In this document: positions 6,671 through 13,926 of the stretch, in pieces
Position numbering within the stretch: position 1 is the first letter of the stretch
Layout: every line of letters begins with the position of its first letter
Assembly: GCF_039544005.1 (NCBI RefSeq)
Contig: NZ_BAABKV010000001.1
Span: 8,347,033-8,411,032 of the forward strand
DNA: 64,000 nucleotides
Direction: 5' to 3'
From: Kitasatospora paranensis
GTDB lineage: Bacteria; Actinomycetota; Actinomycetes; Streptomycetales; Streptomycetaceae
Notes under the pieces: model-generated
Databases searched by the model: none
Seen by the model: the letters and a program-made list of their open reading frames with translations, nothing else
Told to the model about the DNA's origin: nothing
Translations under genes and position numbers: made by a program

Positions 6671-8062
6671 TCAACCTGAGGGGCTCTGCGGGAGCAGGAC
6701 GGTGACCGTGGTTCCGCTGGCCGGGTGGGCGCACTCGACGGCGGTCCACGCGTTGATGCGCTGGTGCGCGCCGTTGGAGCAGATCCGCAGTTCCCCGTGG
6801 TGGGTGCGGACGATGGTTTCGACCAGGGAGAGGCCCAGTCCGCTGCCGGGGGTCGTGCGGGCAGTGTCGGCGCGGCTGAAGCGCTCGGTGGCGTGTGGCA
6901 GGAAGGTCGGGTCCATGCCGGGGCCGCTGTCGTGCACGCTGACGACGGCCACGCGCTCGGTGGCATGCACGTTCACGGTGACGGGTGTGGCGCCGTGCCG
7001 CACAGCGTTGTCCAGGAGGTTGGTGAACACCTGTGTCAGCCGGGCGGGGTCTCCGGCGACGGTCACCTCCGTGTCCGGGCCGACGCCCAGTGCAACGGCC
7101 GTGGTGGTGGCGCGGTAGCGGTCGGTGATCCCGGTCAGGAGGTCGCCGAGGTCGACCACCGCTGCGGTGGGGGGCCCCGAGGGCTGCACGCCGACCCTGA
7201 GAAGGGTGTCGGTCAGCGCGATGAGGTCGGCCGTGTCGGCGGCTGCGGCCCGGATCGTCGCCTGCAGTTGAGCTGGTGTGCGGGGGCGGCGCATGGCCAG
7301 TTCCAGCTCGGCGGAGAGCAGGGTGAGCGGGGTGCTCAGCTCGTGGCTGGCGTCCTGGACGAACCTGCGCTCGCGTTCGAGGGCGGATTCCAGTGCGGCG
7401 AGCATGTCGTTGAGCGTGTGGCCGAGGCGGGTCACCTCGTCGTGCGGTGCCTCGGGCACCGCCAGGCGGACCCCGGTGGCGCCCTCGGCGATCCGGGCGG
7501 CTTCGGCCCGGTAGCGCTCCACCGGCCTCAGCGCCGCCGATGCGAGCCGGTAGCCGACCAACGAGGCGACGATCAGTGCGGCCAGATTGGCCAGCGCGAG
7601 CTGGCCGATCAGTTCGCGCAGGGCTTCGTCGCGCTGGTCCAGACGGACCGCGACGACGACGACCGCAGGCGCCGCGGCCGGCTCACCCGAGCCGGGGGCG
7701 ATCGGCACCGCGTACAGGCGCAGTCGCCCGGTGCTGATGGGCAGCAGGGCCCCGCGGTCCACACGCAGTGGCCGGCGCAGGGCGGAGGCGAGCTCGGCGG
7801 GGTGCAGCAAGGATCCGTCGGCGCTGCCCGCGCTGCGCTCGAGGACGTGGCTGCCCGGGCCGATGACCTGGTAGACCGTGCCCGGGAACACGAGCGCGGG
7901 CAGGCCGGTCTGGTGCGGCGCGCGGACGTCGGCGGTGACCTGTGCGGACTGCGCGACGAGGTCCTCGTTGAGGCGCAGGTCCAGGGCGTACTGCACCCGC
8001 AGGTAGACGAATGCCCCGGCCGCGGTCAGCACCAGGACGATCGCGGCCTCGAATCCGGCCAC
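6671..8062 (-). CDS. Two-component sensor histidine kinase
   Basis: A membrane histidine kinase of about 463 residues. Order of parts: first membrane helix at residues 1-25, extracytoplasmic sensor region of roughly 135 residues, second helix (LALANLAALIVASLVGYRLA), HAMP linker, HisKA domain with the phospho-accepting His in FVQDASHELSTPL near residue 250, and an ATPase domain with N box LLDNAVRHG and G boxes DSGPGMD and GSGLGLSLV. The first in-frame start codon is the GTG at 8062, but an arginine-rich stretch that would suit a cytoplasmic N-terminus reads upstream in the same frame as far as the regulator stop. The true start may therefore be non-canonical or hidden by a base error. It is transcribed after the response regulator and divergent from the ABC exporter it probably controls. 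Confidence 0.9.
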   Translation of the reverse strand: MAGFEAAIVLVLTAAGAFVYLRVQYALDLRLNEDLVAQSAQVTADVRAPHQTGLPALVFPGTVYQVIGPGSHVLERSAGSADGSLLHPAELASALRRPLRVDRGALLPISTGRLRLYAVPIAPGSGEPAAAPAVVVVAVRLDQRDEALRELIGQLALANLAALIVASLVGYRLASAALRPVERYRAEAARIAEGATGVRLAVPEAPHDEVTRLGHTLNDMLAALESALERERRFVQDASHELSTPLTLLSAELELAMRRPRTPAQLQATIRAAAADTADLIALTDTLLRVGVQPSGPPTAAVVDLGDLLTGITDRYRATTTAVALGVGPDTEVTVAGDPARLTQVFTNLLDNAVRHGATPVTVNVHATERVAVVSVHDSGPGMDPTFLPHATERFSRADTARTTPGSGLGLSLVETIVRTHHGELRICSNGAHQRINAWTAVECAHPASGTTVTVLLPQSPSG

Positions 8063-8167
8063 CAGTCGGACCCGCAGCGGCAGTCGCCGCCAGGTGGCGC
8101 GGAGCCGGCGGGAGGAGCCGGGCCGGTCGTGCGGGGACCGACGCCGCCTGCGGAACGGGGGAGCGCG

Positions 8168-8845
8168 TCAGCCACCGTTGGGGTCCAGGCGGTAGCCGGC
8201 GCCGCGCAGGGTCTCGATCGCGCGCCGCCCGAACGGCTTGTCGACCTTGGCTCGCAGGCCCGCGATGTGGACGTCGATGACGTTGGAGCGCAGATCGGTC
8301 TCCCCGTCCCAGACCTCGTCGAGGATGTGATAGCGGGTGACGCAGTGGCCGGCCCGGCTGAGCATCAGGGCCAGGATGTCGAACTCCCGGGCGGACAGCT
8401 CAATCTCGACTCCGCCGCGGAACGCCCGCCGCCGCCCCCGGTCCACGAGCAGGTCCCCGGCACGCAGCTCGCCGGCACCGGTGTCCGCCGTGCGCCGGTT
8501 CAGCGCTCGCAGCCGCGCCAGCAGCTCGTCGAAGGAGAAGGGCTTGGGCAGGTAGTCGTCCGCGCCGGCATCCAGGCCGGCGACCCGGTCGCGTACGTCC
8601 CCCAGCGCCGTCAGCATCAGCACGGGGACGGTGCTGCCCCGGCCGCGCAGTTCCGTGCAGACGGCGACGCCGTCCAGGCCGGGCAGCAGCCGGTCGAGCA
8701 CCACGCAGTCGTAGCCGCCGCCCAGGGCCGCCCGCAGTCCCTCGGGACCGCTGTGCCGCACGTCGACGTCGTGCCCGGCCTCACTCAGACCCCGGGCCAG
8801 CAGCCCGGCCAGGCGACGCTCGTCCTCGACCACGAGAACCCGCAA
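8168..8845 (-). CDS. OmpR/PhoB-family response regulator
   Basis: A 225-residue response regulator. The receiver domain occupies residues 1-120, with the acidic pair VEDERRL, the phosphorylated Asp in DCVVLDRLLPG near residue 51, and the Lys in LPKPFSF. A winged-helix DNA-binding domain at residues 125-225 ends with VHIAGLRAKVDKP and GAGYRLDP. It is the first gene of the operon with the kinase. A direct repeat at 8972-8989, in front of the divergent ABC exporter, is a plausible binding site. Confidence 0.94.
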   Translation of the reverse strand: MRVLVVEDERRLAGLLARGLSEAGHDVDVRHSGPEGLRAALGGGYDCVVLDRLLPGLDGVAVCTELRGRGSTVPVLMLTALGDVRDRVAGLDAGADDYLPKPFSFDELLARLRALNRRTADTGAGELRAGDLLVDRGRRRAFRGGVEIELSAREFDILALMLSRAGHCVTRYHILDEVWDGETDLRSNVIDVHIAGLRAKVDKPFGRRAIETLRGAGYRLDPNGG

Positions 8846-8971
8846 GGACCGCTCCCCTCCGCGAAGCTCCGGCGCGGTCGACCGACCGGGCGCAGGTCAT
8901 TCAATCACCCGATTGCGCCCCTCCCGGGCCACTGCTCCGGCCCGGATACGCGGCTGCCAGGGTGCCGGCGG

Positions 8972-8989
8972 GCTTCATCGCAGCTTCAT
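8972..8989 (+). promoter_or_regulatory. Direct repeat, candidate response-regulator binding site
   Basis: GCTTCAT occurs twice with starts 11 bases apart (8972 and 8983), one helical turn, the usual arrangement for OmpR-family tandem binding. It ends 25 bases before the ABC ATPase start and lies in the divergent region between the regulator and exporter operons. Confidence 0.55.
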
Positions 8990-9013
8990 GTGGGATCTCT
9001 AGCGTCCGGGCCC

Positions 9014-9973
9014 ATGAGCGAACCACTGGCGGTCCATGCCGTCGACCTCACCAAAACCTACGGTCCGCTGACGGCCGTCGATTCCATCACCGTCCAGGTC
9101 GCCCAAGGCGAGGTCTACGGTGTCCTGGGCCCCAACGGCGCGGGCAAGACCACGTTCCTGCGCATGCTGTTCGGACTCGTCCGACCCGACAGCGGCACCT
9201 TGGAGGTCTTCGGCCGGTCCTGGCAGCGCGACGGCGTCGGCGTGCTGGACGGGGTCGCCGGGTTCATCGAGAGCCCCAAGTTCTACCCCGGGCTGACCGG
9301 CCGCAGGAACCTGCAGCTCCTCGCGGGCCTCGACGGCGCAGGCACCGACCGCATCGACGAGGTCCTGGACATCGTCGACCTCGCCGACCGGCACGGCGAC
9401 AAGGTCGGCGGCTACTCGTTCGGCATGCGCCAGCGCCTCGGCGTCGCCGCGTCCCTGCTGCGCGACCCCAGGCTCCTCGTCCTGGACGAGCCCGCCAACG
9501 GCCTGGACCCGGCGGGCATCCGCGACATGCGCGCCTTGGTCAAGCGGCTGGCGGACAGCGGTCTGACCGTCCTCCTCAGCAGCCACGACATGGGCGAGGT
9601 CGAGCAGATCTGCGACGACGTCACCATCATGCGCACCGGGTCGGTCGTGTACCACGGCCCCATCGCCGCGCTGCGTGAACAGGCGCCCGCCCAGGCGCAC
9701 CGGATCACCACCACCGACAACGCCGCCGCAGAGCTCCTCGCCCGGGCCCAGGGTCTCGAAGTCGCCCGCGTCGAGGACGCGCTGGCCGTGCGCGGCTCCC
9801 AGGAGCGCATCGACGCCCTGGTGGCCGCACTGGTCGGCGCCGGCATCGCCCTGCGCGGCCTGAGCCTGGACGAAGCGCCCCTGGAAGCGCTGTTCTTCAT
9901 GCTCACCGAGTCGGCACCGCCCACCCCCATCCGCGAGCTCGACACCCCAGCCACCAGCGGAGCGCACCAGTGA
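9014..9973 (+). CDS. ABC transporter ATP-binding protein (drug/peptide exporter type)
   Basis: A 319-residue ATPase subunit of an ABC exporter. The Walker A motif GPNGAGKTT lies near residue 40, the signature is YSFGMRQRLGVA, Walker B is LLVLDEPANGLDP, and the switch His is in SSHDMGE. A C-terminal extension of about 80 residues is typical of ABC-2-type partners of the CcmA/bacitracin-exporter group. I chose the ATG at 9014, although no convincing ribosome site precedes it; the open frame continues far upstream in GC-rich antisense. The stop overlaps the permease start (GTGA). Confidence 0.94.
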   Translation: MSEPLAVHAVDLTKTYGPLTAVDSITVQVAQGEVYGVLGPNGAGKTTFLRMLFGLVRPDSGTLEVFGRSWQRDGVGVLDGVAGFIESPKFYPGLTGRRNLQLLAGLDGAGTDRIDEVLDIVDLADRHGDKVGGYSFGMRQRLGVAASLLRDPRLLVLDEPANGLDPAGIRDMRALVKRLADSGLTVLLSSHDMGEVEQICDDVTIMRTGSVVYHGPIAALREQAPAQAHRITTTDNAAAELLARAQGLEVARVEDALAVRGSQERIDALVAALVGAGIALRGLSLDEAPLEALFFMLTESAPPTPIRELDTPATSGAHQ

Positions 9974-10854
9974 CCGTCCCCGCCACCATCCCCGCCGCCA
10001 CCCACCCGTCCGGCGCAGCGTCACCCGCGCAGACCCGACGTCCGGGCACCGGAACCGCCTTGCGCTGGGAAATGGCGAAACTCGCGGCCCAGGCTCGCAG
10101 CCGTTACACCCTGCTGGGCTGCGCCCTCGCGCCGATCGCCATCGTGCTGGTCTTCAACGGCCAGCAGCAGACACCCAGCGACACCATCTACGGCAGGCAG
10201 ATCCACACCAGTGGCTTCGCGATGCCGCTGTTCATCCTCGCCTTCGCCGCCCAGTGGATCTTCCCGCTGCTGGCCTCCGTCGTCGCCGGCGACATCTTCG
10301 CCAACGAGGACCAGCACGGCACCTGGAAGACCATCCTGACCCGCTCGGTCAGCCGCGGCCAGGTCTTCCGGGCCAAGACCGCGACCGCCACGCTGTTCAC
10401 CGTCCTCGCGACAGCCGTTCTCGCCGTCAGCACCGTCGGCACCAGCATGCTGCTCATCGGGACCCAGCCGCTGACGGGACTCACCGGGCAGCTCATCGGA
10501 TCCGGCGACGCCCTCATGCTGGTCCTCGCCAGCTGGGCGAGCGTCCTGCCCGCCATGGTCGGCTTCACCGCACTGGCCATCCTGGTGTCGGTCAAGACCC
10601 GCAACCCAGCGGCCGGCGTCGCCGCCCCCGTCGTTCTCGGGTTGATCATGACGCTGCTCGGAAGCATCGGCGGAATCGACCTGCTGCGCCGCTTCCTGCT
10701 GAGCACACCGCTGGAGTCCTGGTACGGGCTGCTCACCCAGCAGCACTTCTACGGGCCGCTCACCTTCGGCCTGGCCGTCAGCGCCGGATGGACCGTCATC
10801 TGCCTGACCGTCGCCTACTTCTCGCTGCAGCGCCGCGACATCACCGGAGGCTGA
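9970..10854 (+). CDS. ABC-2-type membrane permease
   Basis: A 294-residue permease with six predicted membrane helices, e.g. YTLLGCALAPIAIVLVF, ASVVAGDIFANE and LGLIMTLLGSIGGI. The GDIFANEDQHGTWKTILTRS segment after the second helix is the conserved cytoplasmic coupling region of ABC-2 permeases. The GTG start overlaps the ATPase stop, so the subunits are translationally coupled. The first 30 residues are Pro/Thr/Ala-rich and not part of the family core. Likely exports a peptide, lipid or antibiotic sensed by the adjacent two-component system. Confidence 0.92.
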   Translation: MTVPATIPAATHPSGAASPAQTRRPGTGTALRWEMAKLAAQARSRYTLLGCALAPIAIVLVFNGQQQTPSDTIYGRQIHTSGFAMPLFILAFAAQWIFPLLASVVAGDIFANEDQHGTWKTILTRSVSRGQVFRAKTATATLFTVLATAVLAVSTVGTSMLLIGTQPLTGLTGQLIGSGDALMLVLASWASVLPAMVGFTALAILVSVKTRNPAAGVAAPVVLGLIMTLLGSIGGIDLLRRFLLSTPLESWYGLLTQQHFYGPLTFGLAVSAGWTVICLTVAYFSLQRRDITGG

Positions 10855-10858
10855 CCCC

Positions 10859-11320
10859 ATGAACCGCACCCGCCTGATCATCCGCGGCGCGACCCTCGCC
10901 GCCGCGGCGGCCGCCGTCGCCGCGACCGCCGCCCTCAGCAGCACCCAGGACGTCACCAGGTTCCGCGTCGAGCACTCACTCGCCGCGACGTTCGCGAACC
11001 TCTACGTCCAGCAGGCCGCCATCCTGGGCGTCCCCGGCATCACCGACGGCGGCATCGCCGCATCCGCAACCTGCGACCGCGGCGGCCCGAAGGTCGCGGA
11101 CGTCGGCCCGGGCGCCGACTGGATCTGCATGGTGACCTTCCACGACGAGCACCACCAGGTCCAGACCGGCAAGTTCGAACTGCAGGTCAAGGCGAACTCC
11201 ACCTACGTCGCCGGAGGCCCGTCCAAGCTCGTAGGCCTGGCCACCATCACCGACCGGACCGGACGCGACGTCCCCAACCCGGTGTTCGAATTCGACGGCG
11301 CCTTCGACCCGAACAACTGA
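10859..11320 (+). CDS. Secreted or membrane-anchored protein of the exporter operon, unknown function
   Basis: A 153-residue protein with an N-terminal signal sequence (RTRLIIRG followed by an alanine-rich hydrophobic stretch) and an extracytoplasmic domain of about 115 residues. Two Cys, in SATCDRGG and DWICMVTF, could form a disulfide. It starts four bases after the permease stop and is the last gene before a strong terminator. I recognise no family. Its place suggests an accessory binding or substrate-capturing protein for the ABC exporter. Confidence 0.75.
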   Translation: MNRTRLIIRGATLAAAAAAVAATAALSSTQDVTRFRVEHSLAATFANLYVQQAAILGVPGITDGGIAASATCDRGGPKVADVGPGADWICMVTFHDEHHQVQTGKFELQVKANSTYVAGGPSKLVGLATITDRTGRDVPNPVFEFDGAFDPNN

Positions 11321-11340
11321 CATCCGGCACAAATGCATGC

Positions 11341-11376
11341 CTGCGCCCGGTGCGGCACCCGCCGTACCGGGCGCAG
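11341..11376 (+). terminator. Terminator of the ABC exporter operon
   Basis: A perfect 11-bp stem CTGCGCCCGGT / ACCGGGCGCAG closes a 14-base loop, 20 bases after the last operon gene. Confidence 0.75.
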
Positions 11377-11792
11377 CGGCGAGGGCCGGTGACCGCGCCG
11401 ACGTCGGTGAGCACGGTCCTGGGCGAGGTCCCGTTGCGGAATTGCCCGAGCCGTGATCTACCGGGTCGTGTTTCTCGCAGCCGAAGTGCTCCGCCATCTC
11501 GGCTTCCAGCGCAACCGCTCGACGCTCTCGCCGACCGACACCTCCCCGGCCGCTGCAGCAGTAGCCGGCACCGCTTTCTCCGTCATGACTCGTCCGTTCC
11601 GCCTGGCCCGAGGCCCGAGGCCCGAGGCCGAGCCTCCGGCCAGACCGTCACATCACGGACTTTCACGATCTTTCAGACACCTCCGCGGAGTCGCGTTCAG
11701 GACGGGCATGTGCGCGACCGCATGCAAGTCGAGGGGTCTGTCGAAAGCTCAGCCGTCCTGGAAAGGCGCGGGGGTCACCGCTCGGAGGGGGT
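11377..11792. other. Non-coding stretch
   Basis: I find no open frame resembling a protein family on either strand. The stretch has short repeats of CCGAGGC around 11610-11632 and leads into a zone of truncated genes. Confidence 0.4.
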
Positions 11793-11935
11793 TCAGAGCG
11801 CGATGGCGCCGTCGGCGAGCAGGAGGGCGCCGATCAGGGCGAGGACGAGGGAGGTCACGGCGGCGTTGGTGGTCTCCAGCCAGGTGCGGGCGCTGCCGAG
11901 CGGTGCGGGGATCCGCGTCCCCAGGGCGAGGTGGA
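11793..11935 (-). pseudogene. C-terminal fragment of a GAP-family (LysE-like) membrane protein
   Basis: The last ~46 codons of the minus-strand frame read LLLHLALGTRIPAPLGSARTWL, then a hydrophobic helix SLVLALIGALLLADG, and stop at 11793. This matches the C-terminal end of GAP/Sap-type small membrane transporters of actinomycetes. Upstream of about 11935 similarity ends abruptly where a glycosyltransferase fragment begins on the other strand. Only the end of the gene is present, without a start. Confidence 0.5.
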
Positions 11936-12469
11936 GCAGGAGACCGCGCCGGATGCCGCCGACCTCGATCCGGCCTGGCGGGCCGTCGTCGACCGGCTGA
12001 CCGCCGGTGGTCGGCCGCTCGTCCTGGTCGCGCTCGGCACCTTCCTGTCGGCCCGACACGATGTCCTGCGGGTCGCCGTCGAGGGGATCCTCCAGCACAC
12101 CGACGCATCCGTGATCGTGGCGGCGGGGGAGCGGGTCACCGACCTCAGCCAGGAGCCGGTGCCCGGCAGCGCTCCGGCCGACCGGATCCACGTTACGGAC
12201 GTCGTCCCGCCGGTGTACCCGCGCTCCTCCTGCCCTTCTCCAGCGACCAGTTCGCCATCGCCCACGATGCCGAGCGCGCCGGTGTCGGCCGCAGCCTCGA
12301 TCCCAACATCCTCGACGCGCCGTCCGCCGGTGCCGCCGTCCGGGCGCTGCTGGCCGGGAGCCGCACGCAAAGCGACGCCCTGCGCGACGAAGTCCGGGCC
12401 CGCGGCCCGCACTGGGCCGCCACAGAACTGCTCCGGCTCGTGCCCGACCGCCCCATGCCCGCAAGCTGA
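11936..12469 (+). pseudogene. Glycosyltransferase (UGT/macrolide GT-B type) C-terminal remnant
   Basis: The frame encodes a piece of a GT-B glycosyltransferase: LVLVALGTFLSARHDVLRVA, then VIVAAGERV and RIHVTDVVPP, followed after a frame change near 12220 by LLLPFSSDQFAIAHDAERAGVG. That last motif is the nucleotide-sugar-binding end of the family. The acceptor domain is absent. The segment normally lying between VVPP and LLPF, which holds the HHGGNNT-type motif, is deleted. The remnant ends with a natural stop at 12469. It starts exactly where the GAP-family fragment on the opposite strand ends, marking a recombination junction. Confidence 0.6.
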
Positions 12470-12539
12470 CCCGTCCCCGACCCGGCAGTCGGGCTGTGCA
12501 GGCACAGCGTCCTCACGATGTCCCGGTCCATGATCGCAA

Positions 12540-12650
12540 CGGACGCCGATCCTGACCCAGCCCCTGTACTCGCGAACGCCCTGTCACACCAGCCAGGGCC
12601 CGCCGATCTCGAACAGTGCGGCGGCAGCGAACAGGGCGGTGGAGCGGACG
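12540..12650 (-). pseudogene. N-terminal fragment of a YnfA/UPF0060 membrane protein with a nonsense codon
   Basis: On the minus strand VRSTALFAAAALFEIGGPWLV matches the first helix of YnfA-family small membrane proteins. The next codon, TGA at 12584-12586, replaces the conserved Trp (TGG), after which QGVREYRGW continues the family sequence in the same frame. Similarity then fades by about 12540. The gene is thus both nonsense-mutated and truncated. Confidence 0.55.
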
Positions 12651-12669
12651 GCGGTCCTGAACGCGGACC

Positions 12670-12984
12670 CTACCGGTGGGCCGACGGGGTGATCTCCAGC
12701 GAGTCCGGGCTGCCCGGGCAGCGGCACCCGCCGCCTCCGCAGGCCGAAGAGCCGCAGCCGTGGGCGGCCCGGCGGCGGGTCATCCACCGGGTGCCGGCCG
12801 CGAGCACCGCCAGGGCGGCGGCGAGGGCGGGCAGCCGGCCGACCACCACCCCGGCTCCGGCCCCGACGACTCCAGCGGCGATCAGGGCGGGCAGCGCGCA
12901 GCATGCCACGCAGGCCAGGGCGGCGAGGGCGCCCAGAACCTTGGGGGTGCGGGTGGTTGGCCGGTCAGCAGCAGGGGCCGGCAT
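12670..12984 (-). CDS. Small membrane protein, MerT/MerC-like metal transport
   Basis: A 104-residue protein with two membrane helices. The first contains the metal-binding-like motif CVACCALPALIAAG near residue 25-38, as in mercuric-ion transporters, and the C-terminus has a Cys-rich tail (CGSSACGGGGCRC). The ATG at 12984 lies inside the MerR gene, overlapping its last 20 bases, so both are on one transcript. Together they form a metal-responsive operon. The metal (Hg, Cu or other) cannot be assigned from sequence. Confidence 0.75.
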   Translation of the reverse strand: MPAPAADRPTTRTPKVLGALAALACVACCALPALIAAGVVGAGAGVVVGRLPALAAALAVLAAGTRWMTRRRAAHGCGSSACGGGGCRCPGSPDSLEITPSAHR

Positions 12985-13411
12985 GGCGGGTCTCCTCGGC
13001 GAGGTCGGTGAAGGGGATGGGGCAGCACGGGCTGCCGGCGCACCGGGTGAGGTCGTCGCAGCCGGCGTCCAAGGCGGTGGTCAGGGTTTCGCGGATGGTG
13101 GTCAGGTCGGCGATCCTCTGCTCGACCTCGGCGAGTTTGGCCCGGGCGCGTTCCTGGAGGCCGGGGACGGTGCGGCCGTGGCGGTGGCGGCCGCTCTCCA
13201 GCAGTTCGGCAACTTCGTCCAGGGTGAAGCCGAGGCGCTGGGCGGCCTTGATGACGCGCAGCACGGTGACGGCCTGGTCGTCGTAGAGGCGGTGGCCGCC
13301 CGGGCTGCGGTCGGGTTCCGGGAGCAGGCCGCGGCGTTCGTAGTAGCGCAGGGTCTGGGTGTTCACCCCGGCGGCCTCGGCGACCTGCGAGGTGCGCAGG
13401 TGCTCGCTCAC
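12965..13411 (-). CDS. MerR-family metal-responsive regulator
   Basis: A 148-residue MerR-family activator. The winged helix-turn-helix is at residues 1-70 (VAEAAGVNTQTLRYYERRGLL), followed by a dimerisation helix and a metal-binding C-terminus with several Cys: AGCDDLTRC, GSPCCPIPF and a terminal GPCC. The Cys pattern fits heavy-metal sensors rather than drug sensors. Its start overlaps the stop of the upstream gene (13408-13411). The operon promoter at 13789-13819 has the long 19-bp spacer with a central palindrome expected for MerR control. Confidence 0.9.
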   Translation of the reverse strand: MSEHLRTSQVAEAAGVNTQTLRYYERRGLLPEPDRSPGGHRLYDDQAVTVLRVIKAAQRLGFTLDEVAELLESGRHRHGRTVPGLQERARAKLAEVEQRIADLTTIRETLTTALDAGCDDLTRCAGSPCCPIPFTDLAEETRHAGPCC

Positions 13412-13752
13412 TGCGTGCTCCCGGCCGCAGTGACCCGGCGCTGAAGCGCGTCCAGTACAGCCGTGTGCACCGTGTCCACGGTGATGTCGAGCGTCACCGC
13501 GTTCGGGTCGGCGGTGACGGCGAAGGTGAAGAACGAGCAGCAGCCGCCCTCCCGCTCGGCCAGGTCGTGCACCCGCTCCTCGACGCCGTCACCGCCGCGC
13601 AGCTCCAGGTGCACCCGAAGTGGCTCGGGCCGCGAGATCCGCTCCAGCCGTTCGGTGAACAGCGCGTCCCACTCCGCCACCCGCAGTGGCCGTTCCTCGA
13701 TGGGCAGCGTGCACGAGGTGGGCACCCAGTCCAAACCGTTCATTCCGGTCAC
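13408..13752 (-). CDS. Hypothetical protein of the MerR operon
   Basis: A 114-residue soluble protein without signal peptide. It has two Cys in EGGCCSFFTFAV near residue 72 and one in PTSCTLP near residue 14, which could form a metal or disulfide site, and a tail rich in beta-branched residues (NAVTLDITVDTVHTA). It is first in the operon and overlaps the MerR start by four bases. I do not recognise the family; such proteins commonly precede MerR-type regulators in streptomycetes, so a metal-binding role is inferred. Confidence 0.8.
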   Translation of the reverse strand: MTGMNGLDWVPTSCTLPIEERPLRVAEWDALFTERLERISRPEPLRVHLELRGGDGVEERVHDLAEREGGCCSFFTFAVTADPNAVTLDITVDTVHTAVLDALQRRVTAAGSTQ

Positions 13753-13788
13753 TCCCGTCGCCTGGTCCCCGGTCGGGGACGTCTTCGA

Positions 13789-13819
13789 CGGTAGACCTGT
13801 ACCTGGGTACCGGATGCAA
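13789..13819 (-). promoter_or_regulatory. MerR-type promoter with 19-bp spacer and palindrome
   Basis: On the minus strand a -35-like TTGCAT (13814-13819) and a -10-like CTACCG (13789-13794) are 19 bases apart. Between them lies the perfect palindrome GTACC-TG-GGTAC (13799-13810). The over-long spacer with central dyad is the hallmark of MerR-activated promoters. It lies 37 bases before the first gene of the operon. Confidence 0.6.
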
Positions 13820-13926
13820 GTGGACCTTGGGGGTACCGCAGCAGCGGCCCCGGCAGACGGTGACGGTGCAGCGGGCCGCCGCCGCCGCGGTGGAGGCGGC
13901 GGCGGCCGGCTCGCGAGTGCGCCGGC

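Noticed and set aside
6725..9013. Very long upstream extension of the ABC ATPase frame
   Set aside because: It runs antisense through the sensor kinase and response regulator; the ATPase family sequence begins at the ATG at 9014.
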